From CALFVT01 sp039989855 (GTDB taxonomy: Bacteria > Pseudomonadota > Alphaproteobacteria > Caulobacterales > Maricaulaceae): a DNA stretch of 64,000 nucleotides. Below, one piece after another: positions 9,182 through 17,161 of this stretch (the stretch's first letter is position 1; each line of letters begins with the position of its first letter). The DNA lies in NCBI GenBank assembly GCA_039989855.1, contig JBDXGZ010000008.1, positions 268,983 through 332,982 of the forward strand. Direction: 5' to 3'. Under the pieces are notes generated by a model. The model was not told where the DNA came from and did not search any database. It saw only the letters and a program-made list of their open reading frames with translations. Made by a program: the position numbers and the translations under genes.

Positions 9182-10705
9182 TTGATTGTGATAAATTCGA
9201 TCAAGCGACTCTACCGAAACACATTGTTTCGCCTTACGTTACTTGCGGCGTTCCTGTTTATGGGATCGTCGCTTATTTTGTTTGGGTTTTTCTACTTTGG
9301 AACGGTTAAGTCTGAACTTAACCGTGTCGATAGAAATATTACAGCGGAAATACAGGAATTAGAAGTTCTTTATAAAGAGGACGGCCCTGTGGCTTTGGGG
9401 CGAGAAGTCTTTTTGCGTTCGGCGTCGGGCGAAGGTCTATATTCATATCAATTTTCTGATAAAGCTCGAACAGGAAATTTGGCTAATTTGCCGATTGACG
9501 AGAACTCTTTTGAAGTCAGTTTTAGCTTTCTAGGCGGTAATAAAAAAGACCTCTACCGACGTATTGAAGCGGTATATTCTCTTGGGAATGAAGAAGACAC
9601 TGATCTCACGGATCGTCGGATGCGAGGGGTTTTAGGCCCACTGCGCTTTGGCGATAGTGAGTTGATTTCAGGACAGTTATTTGTTGGACGAGATGTTGAA
9701 GTCGCTATGCGTAATGCTACTCGTGTTAAAAATACAATTTTGATTTCAGCCGCAATATCTTTGGCGTTGGGTTTACTTTCAGGTTTTTTGGTGTCGCAAA
9801 GGTTTTCAAGCCGGGTTGAAGAGTTTAACCGTTTAGCGACGGATGTGCGAAAAGGACATCTTGATCGACGGGCGGCAAGAAACAATAGTGGTGATGAGCT
9901 TGACCTCCTGGCGGAACATTTAAACGATATGCTCGACCATATTGACCGTCTTATGAAGGCCATGCGTTACGCGGGTGATAGTATCGCCCATGACCTTCGC
10001 TCTCCTTTAACGCGGTTGCGAACGCGCCTTGAGAGCGCGGCCGTTGACCTTGGTGAGGATGATCCGTCGCAAGATGTGTTGTTTTCCGCCGCCGATGATG
10101 CGGGTGAGCTTTTGCAGACATTTGATTCTGTGCTGCGGATTGCGCGTCTTGAGACCGGTGAACGCAGAGAGCTTTTAAAGGAGATTGATCCGAAACCTTT
10201 ACTCGATGATATAGCCGAGCTCTATGAACCTGCCTGTGAGGATGCAGGTCTTAGCTTTTCCGTCCATATTGAAAAAGATCATTGTATTTCAGCCGACCGA
10301 GGTCTGTTGTCACAGGCCGTATCGAACCTCGTTGAAAATGCGATTAAATATACCCCGTCTGGTGGGGCTGTATCTTTAAGCTTAGAGCGTGATGTATCTG
10401 GGCGGTCACAGGTGGTTATTCTTGATAGTGGCCCGGGCATTCCAGAGGCGGAACGTCAACGGGTTAAAGAACGATTTGTAAGGCTTGATCAAAGCCGCAC
10501 AGAAAAAGGCAGTGGTCTCGGCCTTGCCTTGGTCGACGCTATTGCAGACCTGCACCGCGCTGAATTTGTTTTAAGTGATGGCCTGTTGCGAGACGATGGA
10601 GATCATGGCCTATCGGCTCAACTTGTGTTCCCACGTCTTCGTAAGCGCCGTAATAAAGCCGATACGGGCGATCAAGCTTTGGAGGCGGCGAAAGCCGCTA
10701 AATAA
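9182..10705 (+). CDS. HAMP-containing sensor histidine kinase
   Basis: 507 residues if the TTG at 9182 is used; a GTG at 9188 is an alternative, and neither has a strong ribosome site. Membrane helices at about 15-42 and 184-206 enclose a periplasmic domain. HAMP follows (SSRVEEFNRLATDVRKGHLD), then His270 in AGDSIAHDLRSPLTRLR and an ATPase domain with N box NLVENAIKY, G1 DSGPGI and G2 GSGLGLALVDAIA. It ends five bases before glnE. It pairs with the regulator at 8479 and, through the operon, with the DegP-type protease. Confidence 0.92.
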   Translation: MIVINSIKRLYRNTLFRLTLLAAFLFMGSSLILFGFFYFGTVKSELNRVDRNITAEIQELEVLYKEDGPVALGREVFLRSASGEGLYSYQFSDKARTGNLANLPIDENSFEVSFSFLGGNKKDLYRRIEAVYSLGNEEDTDLTDRRMRGVLGPLRFGDSELISGQLFVGRDVEVAMRNATRVKNTILISAAISLALGLLSGFLVSQRFSSRVEEFNRLATDVRKGHLDRRAARNNSGDELDLLAEHLNDMLDHIDRLMKAMRYAGDSIAHDLRSPLTRLRTRLESAAVDLGEDDPSQDVLFSAADDAGELLQTFDSVLRIARLETGERRELLKEIDPKPLLDDIAELYEPACEDAGLSFSVHIEKDHCISADRGLLSQAVSNLVENAIKYTPSGGAVSLSLERDVSGRSQVVILDSGPGIPEAERQRVKERFVRLDQSRTEKGSGLGLALVDAIADLHRAEFVLSDGLLRDDGDHGLSAQLVFPRLRKRRNKADTGDQALEAAKAAK

Positions 10706-10710
10706 GAAAC

Positions 10711-13458
10711 GTGGCCTTAGAACTTGGTGAAGCCTTAAAGCGCATCGACGCCCATGCGCCCTATCTTCAGGGCTGCTTGTCTCAATTTCCTGACGTGGAA
10801 TCGGCGTTTAGATCTGACCAAAGCCCCGCAGATGTACTAGCTACATATCAACGGACCTACCTTGGAGACATCGCTGATTTTGAAACTGAGATGTCGCGCC
10901 TTCGGATATTAAAGCGGGCGGTTCATTTGATTTGCTCACTCGCTGATCTGACGCGGGTTTGGTCATGGGTTGAGGTGACTCAAACACTGAGTGATTTGGC
11001 CGACGTTGCTGTGCAAAGGCTTCTTCGCGCCGCCGCGATAAAGGCGGGTATAGAGGGAACGGACGATAACCCTGTTCCGGGGCTTTTCATTGTTGCGATG
11101 GGAAAGCACGGCGCAGGGGAATTGAACTATTCTAGCGATATTGATTTCACCGTCTTTTATGACCCCGAACATATAAGTTTACCCAATATGGACAGGGCTG
11201 AGCGGACGCTCGTTCGCTTGTGCCGTGATTTGATTAAGGGGTTAGAGTTTCGGACAAGCGAGGGATATGTATTTCGCGCAGATTTGCGTTTGCGACCTGA
11301 TCCGCGCTCGAATGCTATCGTTGTGTCAACGCGAACAGCGGAGCGGTATTACGAAACTTTGGGCCAAAATTGGGAGCGCGCCGCTTTGATTAAAGCGCGT
11401 ATTTGTGCGGGAGATATTGCTGTTGGCGAGACCTTTAAGGCCGATGTTATATCTCCTTTCATTTGGCGTCGTAGCCTTGATTATGCGGCTATCGACGATA
11501 TTCAATCGATTAAGCGGCAAATGGATGCGCGATCAGGCGGTAATCTTTCGTCCGTAGCGGGCCATAATGTGAAGCTCGGACACGGCGGCATTCGCGAGAT
11601 CGAATTTTACGTTCAACTCCAGCAATTAATTTTAGGTGGTCGCTATCCAGACTTACGGGGAATACGTACCTTAGATACCCTGCAATCACTGACAGATAAA
11701 GGATATGTCGCGCCAGACACAGCGGCTAAACTGTCCAAACATTATGCCTGTCTGCGCGATATGGAGCATGTCATTCAAATGATTAGAGATGAGCAAGACC
11801 ATAATCTTCCAAGTGATGATACAGAGCGTGAGGCTTTGGGGTTATTACGTGGCTTTGACAGACTTGACGATTTTGATGAATTTGCCATGACGAGTTTTAA
11901 AACGGTCAGCGACATTTATAGGCAGCTTTATCCCGAGGCGGAAAGCCTCGCCAGTTCCCATGGACGATTGGTGTTTACAGGGGTTGATGCGGATTTAGAT
12001 ACGCTCCAGACTTTGCGCGATATGGGTTTTATCGACGCTCATACTGTTTGGAAAAACATGGCGTCTTGGCTTGGAGGGCGTATTGCCGCCACGCGGTCTG
12101 TTCGTGCGCGAGAATTAATGACCCGCTTAGCGCCAAGGCTTTTAACTGCCTGTCAAATGACAGGGCAATCTGATCGCGCCTTTTCAGCCTTTGGTCGGTT
12201 TTTCTCTGGCTTGAGGCAAGGGGTTCGGGCGTTATCAATGTTTGTTCTTGAGCCTGAACGGTTGGAAAAACTGGTTGGGACCATGACCTTGTCTGAGCGT
12301 GTTGCAGAGCAGTTAGCCCACGATCCATCTATCATGGACGTGATGGTGGAGCCCGATTATCTAAATATCAATTCTGACAATATGATACAGGCATTTGAAG
12401 GCCTTGAACTTGATGGATCTGATTTTGAAGAGGCGATGAATCACGTGCGTCGTTTGGTTAAAGAATTGCGCTTTCGCCTGACCCTATCTGCGATTGACGG
12501 ACATATAGATACGCAAGACTTGATGCAGCTCTGCTCTCTCTTAGCCGAGCAAACAATCTCGGTTTTGCTACCCGTTTCTGTGCGTGAAACAGAGCGTGTT
12601 TTTGGTCCAATAAAAGGTGATTACGGTCTTATTGGTCTTGGAAAATTGGGGGGGCGTGAGATGCGTCTTACATCCGATCTTGATATGATGTTACTGTATC
12701 AACCTCATCCTGAGGGAGAGGTTCGCGTTGATGTATATACGAAATTGACGCAGCGTCTGGTGAGTGCATTATCGGCCATCACTTCTGAGGGAGGTCTATT
12801 TGAGGTTGATCTCACCTTGCGCCCTTCGGGACGATCTGGCCCTGTCGCCGTGAGCTTATCTGCGTTTGAATCCTATTATGCAGATAAAGCATGGACATGG
12901 GAATTTATGGCGCTAACGCGTGCGCGCGTTATTTCGTCATCGTCGGAAAGATTTTTATCGTTGTTGAATGATGACCTCATTAAAGCCATATCCCAACCGA
13001 GACGTGATTTAAATATGTTGCCAGATATTTCGGAGATGTTGCAGCGAACGCGTGCGGCAAAAGCTGCGACCTCAATATGGGATATAAAAAATGCAGTCGG
13101 GGGGTTACGCGATATGGAATATCTCGCGCAGACTTTGTGGTTGAGGAATAGAAAGAACAATGCTCAATCTTGGCCAAAATCAACGGCTGATATGCTGTCC
13201 TTATTAGGGGGCGAGCAGTTTGGAGTGAACACCGTCCCTATGCTCAAAACTCTCGGACATTATCACCACTTGCAGCAGTGGCAATCATTGCTCGAGCTTG
13301 ATGTGGATATTGATGTTAGCCGTTTATTTGAAGATCATTTAACGTCACATAGTGCCGTAAAAAATATTATTTCAAAGGCAGAATTAATCGATATGATGGA
13401 CCAGATAAGTGTTGAAATTGATCGGCTCTTTTCTGAAGGAATGGCCGTAAAACCTTAA
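10711..13458 (+). CDS. glnE: Bifunctional glutamine synthetase adenylyltransferase / adenylyl-removing enzyme
   Basis: 915 residues, GTG start. Two nucleotidyltransferase domains are visible. The first, at about 130-150 (GKHGAGELNYSSDIDF, with Asp143 and Asp145), is the removing half. The second, at about 643-665 (GLGKLGGREMRLTSDLDMM), is the adenylylating half. Each is followed by a helical glutamine-synthetase-binding region (HGGIREIEFYVQ; GGLRDMEYLAQTLW). The enzyme switches glutamine synthetase off or on under control of PII. The length is close to the family's usual 940-1000. It sits five bases after the histidine kinase, so envelope signalling and nitrogen control are probably on one transcript. 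Confidence 0.96.
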   Translation: MALELGEALKRIDAHAPYLQGCLSQFPDVESAFRSDQSPADVLATYQRTYLGDIADFETEMSRLRILKRAVHLICSLADLTRVWSWVEVTQTLSDLADVAVQRLLRAAAIKAGIEGTDDNPVPGLFIVAMGKHGAGELNYSSDIDFTVFYDPEHISLPNMDRAERTLVRLCRDLIKGLEFRTSEGYVFRADLRLRPDPRSNAIVVSTRTAERYYETLGQNWERAALIKARICAGDIAVGETFKADVISPFIWRRSLDYAAIDDIQSIKRQMDARSGGNLSSVAGHNVKLGHGGIREIEFYVQLQQLILGGRYPDLRGIRTLDTLQSLTDKGYVAPDTAAKLSKHYACLRDMEHVIQMIRDEQDHNLPSDDTEREALGLLRGFDRLDDFDEFAMTSFKTVSDIYRQLYPEAESLASSHGRLVFTGVDADLDTLQTLRDMGFIDAHTVWKNMASWLGGRIAATRSVRARELMTRLAPRLLTACQMTGQSDRAFSAFGRFFSGLRQGVRALSMFVLEPERLEKLVGTMTLSERVAEQLAHDPSIMDVMVEPDYLNINSDNMIQAFEGLELDGSDFEEAMNHVRRLVKELRFRLTLSAIDGHIDTQDLMQLCSLLAEQTISVLLPVSVRETERVFGPIKGDYGLIGLGKLGGREMRLTSDLDMMLLYQPHPEGEVRVDVYTKLTQRLVSALSAITSEGGLFEVDLTLRPSGRSGPVAVSLSAFESYYADKAWTWEFMALTRARVISSSSERFLSLLNDDLIKAISQPRRDLNMLPDISEMLQRTRAAKAATSIWDIKNAVGGLRDMEYLAQTLWLRNRKNNAQSWPKSTADMLSLLGGEQFGVNTVPMLKTLGHYHHLQQWQSLLELDVDIDVSRLFEDHLTSHSAVKNIISKAELIDMMDQISVEIDRLFSEGMAVKP

Positions 13459-13473
13459 GCCCATAATCTTTGT

Positions 13474-16284
13474 TTACGCGGCAGGAGGTTGATACCTAAC
13501 TGGTGCTTGGGGGGGCTTACTTACCGGATTTGCAAGTGGTACGGCTTGCTGTATTGGAGCGCTATGCTGGGGGCGTATCGCTGGATTTGGCTGTTGTTCT
13601 TGTTGGGTTGAAAGTCCTGGAAGATTATCGGTGGCCGTTCCAAAATCACTTCGCGGCTTTTTAGATTGCTCATCAGCAATAGCTTGAATTTGCAAGACAT
13701 CTGCAATGTTTTGAGCCAATTCATTAATCTCACTTGTGACGCTCTTATCTGTTTGCGCAACTTGTTTGATGATGGGAACATTAGGTAGGGTGAATATAAC
13801 TGTCGTACCTGTCCCTAACTCACTTTCAATTTTGAAATTACCGCCATGGAGTTCAATTAGTGATTTTGAGAGAGCTAACCCTAATCCTGTGCCCTCATGT
13901 TGCCGAGAATGTTGGCTATCTATTTGTTCGAACGGACTGGCGAGTCGCTCCAAGTCATCTGCAGCGATACCAATACCTGTATCCGTTACTCTAATGATTA
14001 ATCCCGCGGATTTAGCCTCACAATTGACAGTGACGTTGCCGCCTTCAGGTGTAAACTTTATCGCATTGGTGATCAGGTTTAAGAGAATTTGTTTTACAGC
14101 TCTCATATCGGCTTGAATTTCAGGCATTTCTCCCCCCACATATGAAAGTGTGAGGTTGTTTTCTTCTGCACGGCCACGAACAATTCGAATGACCTGTTCG
14201 ATCATATCTTGTATGCTTAAGTCTTCAGGATTGAGTCTCATTTTTCCGGCCTCAATTTTTGACATATCGAGAATGTCATTAATCAAGGATAGAAGATGTT
14301 GCCCTGAGAAAAGAATATCGCTGACATATTCTTTGTAGCGAGGATCACCCAGTGGCCCGAACATTTCCTTTTTCATGATATCGGAAAACCCATTAATCGC
14401 GTTTAGGGGCGTTCTAAGTTCATGGCTCATATTGGCCAAAAATTCACTTTTTGACTGGTTGGCTTCTTCGGCGCGAATTTTTTCTTTTTGGTAGCTTTCT
14501 GCTAATTCCACCATGCGTAATTGTGATTCTTTTAGAACATTAACTGTTTTTTGCATCGCTTCATGGTTTTGCTGCAACTCGCGTTCACGGGCTCTAATAT
14601 CTGTGACGTCAGTCCCTACACTTACGCGGCTGCCATCAGCGGTTATGGTTTCATGATAATGAAGCCACCTTCCATCTTTCAACTTAATTTGATAGCTATT
14701 ATCTGTGTTGGAAGTGTAAGTTTTTTCAACGTTTTTCTGTGCGTGAAATAATATAGACGCATGATCCATACCAGCTTTAAGTTGCCCAGGTTGAAAACCA
14801 AACAATGTTTCAAACCGATTGTTCCAAATGATTATACGGTTCATAGAATCCCAAACGGAAAAACTATCATTCATTGACGATAGAGCATTGTTGAGTCGGG
14901 CTTCAGTGGTCTCAAGACGGGATTTAGCAGCGTAAGCATTTGATACATCGCGGGCCATTCCAACAATCACCCGAGAGGCATCACCTCTGACGGACGGCAT
15001 ACCTGTACATTCCAAGACTGTTGAACGTGAGGAGATTTGCAATTCCATTGAAAATTGCCCATTTATGCCCGCACGACGGCAATGCTGGAAAAAATCGCTT
15101 CTATATCGTTCGTGGATCAGTCCCATAAATTGAGCTAATGTTAAGTCGGTGTTTTTACGAGGTAAGCCAAATATTTCGGCTAAATTTTCACTGATAAAAG
15201 CTGTATTATTCGCAGTGTCAATTTCCCAAATCCCCCCACGCCCGCTTTCAGCGGCCGCTTTAAAACGCTGATTTAGGATTTCTTCATTCGCAGTTTTTTG
15301 ATTGCTGCGTCGTGTGAATTTAAGGATGTTATGGCTGAAAAGCCAAATGATCGCACATGTGCCTAAAAACAGAAGCGCGAAAACAAGGCTTGTTCCCGTC
15401 CAAAATGAGGGGCGTGGTTGTGTTTCGTTACTCGTTACAATAACATTCCATGCAGGGATGCTTTTAGCCGCCACCCAAGATTTATTTTTTCCAAGCTCAG
15501 TTTTTATAGGATTTGAAATACGATCGCTTAAAAGAGCTGAAAATTGATTTGCATTTAAACCATAAACATTTTCCGGTGCAGTGGTGTTAAAAACACGTCT
15601 TCCATCGATAATTTGCCCGTTTGCTGCAAAAAGTGCTGTGTTGCTTTGTGACGTGCCAATTAAGCTGCCATTGTTTTGTAAGATAGCAATTCGGATGTTG
15701 CCCTCTTGTCGAACAATGAGGGGCAGCGGCGTCTTATCTTCAGAATAATCAGAAGTAATCAAAAATTGATTAGCTTTTAAATCCATCGGGATACGGCTTA
15801 CGAGTTTTTGCCCTGTTGGAGATGTCGCTATGGGTTGATTTTTGAGGTTCGTAATCGCAACGTCACGAATTTCAGGGTGTTGCAGTAAAAACTTAATAGT
15901 GTTCTGGGGCGAATTATAAAGCGCTAAGCCATTGTCCGTCCAAACCATAGTGTTTCTTATACGCTCACTCACGTTTTGTGCGCTTGTATCAAGTTTTGCA
16001 TTTAATGTGGATTGAGATTGTTCTCTTCGGTCATTCTCATCAACTCTAATGCTTTGGATAGATAGGATTAGAAAAAATAGCAAAAAAGCACATGTTGCAA
16101 TCATGAGGATTCGTTTGGAGTCTTCTCCCGCATCATCATAATTTATAGTGGTTTTTGGAAAATCTTCATTGATCGGACTGGGCGTTGGTATTGAAGGCGT
16201 GTATTCTTGTTGTGGAGCATGGTTAAAGGCTCCGCGCGAAGGCGGTGCGGTGCGTACAGCGATATGTCCATTTGACTGTTGCAA
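13474..16284 (-). CDS. pleC: PleC-like membrane sensor histidine kinase with two PAS domains
   Basis: About 936 residues. A cytoplasmic Pro-rich N-terminus leads to a membrane helix (about 58-78), a periplasmic region (to about 295) and a second helix (297-318). Two PAS regions follow (about 340-455 and 460-570), then the kinase core with acceptor His near 621. The core sequence (FLANMSHELRTPLNAINGFS, then MFGPLGDPRYKEY and SGQHLLSLINDILDMSKIEAG) is the form seen in Caulobacter PleC, the kinase/phosphatase of DivK and PleD that sets cell polarity. PleC-type and related PdhS-type kinases are hard to separate by eye, so the symbol is tentative. The start chosen is TTG at 16284, five bases after AGGAG; the GTG at 16290 overlaps that site. 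A Pro/Gln-rich tail ends the protein. Confidence 0.8.
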   Translation of the reverse strand: MQQSNGHIAVRTAPPSRGAFNHAPQQEYTPSIPTPSPINEDFPKTTINYDDAGEDSKRILMIATCAFLLFFLILSIQSIRVDENDRREQSQSTLNAKLDTSAQNVSERIRNTMVWTDNGLALYNSPQNTIKFLLQHPEIRDVAITNLKNQPIATSPTGQKLVSRIPMDLKANQFLITSDYSEDKTPLPLIVRQEGNIRIAILQNNGSLIGTSQSNTALFAANGQIIDGRRVFNTTAPENVYGLNANQFSALLSDRISNPIKTELGKNKSWVAAKSIPAWNVIVTSNETQPRPSFWTGTSLVFALLFLGTCAIIWLFSHNILKFTRRSNQKTANEEILNQRFKAAAESGRGGIWEIDTANNTAFISENLAEIFGLPRKNTDLTLAQFMGLIHERYRSDFFQHCRRAGINGQFSMELQISSRSTVLECTGMPSVRGDASRVIVGMARDVSNAYAAKSRLETTEARLNNALSSMNDSFSVWDSMNRIIIWNNRFETLFGFQPGQLKAGMDHASILFHAQKNVEKTYTSNTDNSYQIKLKDGRWLHYHETITADGSRVSVGTDVTDIRARERELQQNHEAMQKTVNVLKESQLRMVELAESYQKEKIRAEEANQSKSEFLANMSHELRTPLNAINGFSDIMKKEMFGPLGDPRYKEYVSDILFSGQHLLSLINDILDMSKIEAGKMRLNPEDLSIQDMIEQVIRIVRGRAEENNLTLSYVGGEMPEIQADMRAVKQILLNLITNAIKFTPEGGNVTVNCEAKSAGLIIRVTDTGIGIAADDLERLASPFEQIDSQHSRQHEGTGLGLALSKSLIELHGGNFKIESELGTGTTVIFTLPNVPIIKQVAQTDKSVTSEINELAQNIADVLQIQAIADEQSKKPRSDFGTATDNLPGLSTQQEQQPNPAIRPQHSAPIQQAVPLANPVSKPPQAPVRYQPPAA

Positions 16285-16370
16285 AACCACTCCTAAGAAT
16301 CAGATATAAATATAACCAAAAATTAGTTACAAAGTCACTCGTTCATAAGGTGATTTGTGTATATGTTTCG

Positions 16371-17099
16371 TTAAGAAATTCGTGTTTCAGGCTCTGGTTT
16401 TCGAATTCCGTAGCCTTGCGCCGCATCAATGCCTAAATCTGTTACAAATTGCAGATGTCCGGCATTCTCAATACCTTCGGCGATGAACTTAACGCCTAGA
16501 GGCTCCCGTAAGGAGAGGAGGGCTTTTAAAATGGCCAGTTCACGCTCATCTTCATATGCGGCCCATACAAATTCTGCGTCAATCTTAAGCCAATCAGCTG
16601 CTAGTTTTCGTAGGTAGCGAATGGAGGCTGCACCCGCGCCCACATCATCTAGGCAAACATGATGGCCACGGTTTTTTAATGTTTCTATTAGAGATTGAGC
16701 TGGGGCTAAGTCTTGCATTTCCCAAGACTCGGTTAATTCAATCACGAGTTTTTCAGGGGGAGCCGTCAACGCGGATAAGCAGGCGACAATAGATTTTTCA
16801 AATCCGTTTCCGTCAAAAGACGCGCCTGAGAGGTTGATTGCGACACCGACACCGCCAGGGTCTTCGTTAAGAACGAGAATAGCTTGAACGAGCATAGAGA
16901 GGTCAAGGTCTTTGATAACCCCGCTAATCTCCGCAGGACGAAGGACACCCTCTAGGTGTGATTGATTGTCAAACCGTACGAGCCATTCATAGTGCAAAAT
17001 TTCTTCTGTTATAATGTCAACTACCGGTTGGCGCATGACAGAATATAATTGTTCTGAAACGTGGGTTCTAAAACCATCAGCTGTACGGGGGTCTGTCAT
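16371..17099 (-). CDS. Stand-alone EAL-domain protein, probable cyclic di-GMP phosphodiesterase
   Basis: 242 residues, all one EAL domain with no receiver, PAS or membrane part. The signature reads EWLVRF instead of EALLRW, keeping Glu, Leu and Arg. Other catalytic positions are present: Asn in INLSGASF, Glu in ELTES, the two Asp of LDDVGAG, Lys in WLKID, Glu in AEGIEN and Gln in AQGYGI. Activity is therefore plausible though the DDFGTG loop is altered. The ATG at 17099 follows a run of eight G that can act as the ribosome site. It lies 62 bases after pepN and 86 bases before the PleC-like kinase on the same strand. PleC acts through the diguanylate cyclase PleD, so a phosphodiesterase here fits c-di-GMP control (inference). 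Confidence 0.85.
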   Translation of the reverse strand: MTDPRTADGFRTHVSEQLYSVMRQPVVDIITEEILHYEWLVRFDNQSHLEGVLRPAEISGVIKDLDLSMLVQAILVLNEDPGGVGVAINLSGASFDGNGFEKSIVACLSALTAPPEKLVIELTESWEMQDLAPAQSLIETLKNRGHHVCLDDVGAGAASIRYLRKLAADWLKIDAEFVWAAYEDERELAILKALLSLREPLGVKFIAEGIENAGHLQFVTDLGIDAAQGYGIRKPEPETRIS

Positions 17100-17161
17100 A
17101 CCCCCCCCTAGCAAAATAAGATAAATTATTTCCTTACATTGAAAATATTTATTCGCGCAGC

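Noticed and set aside
16285..16370. CtrA box (TTAA-N7-TTAA) ahead of the PleC-like gene
   Set aside because: TTAA half-sites occur but none have the seven-base spacing.
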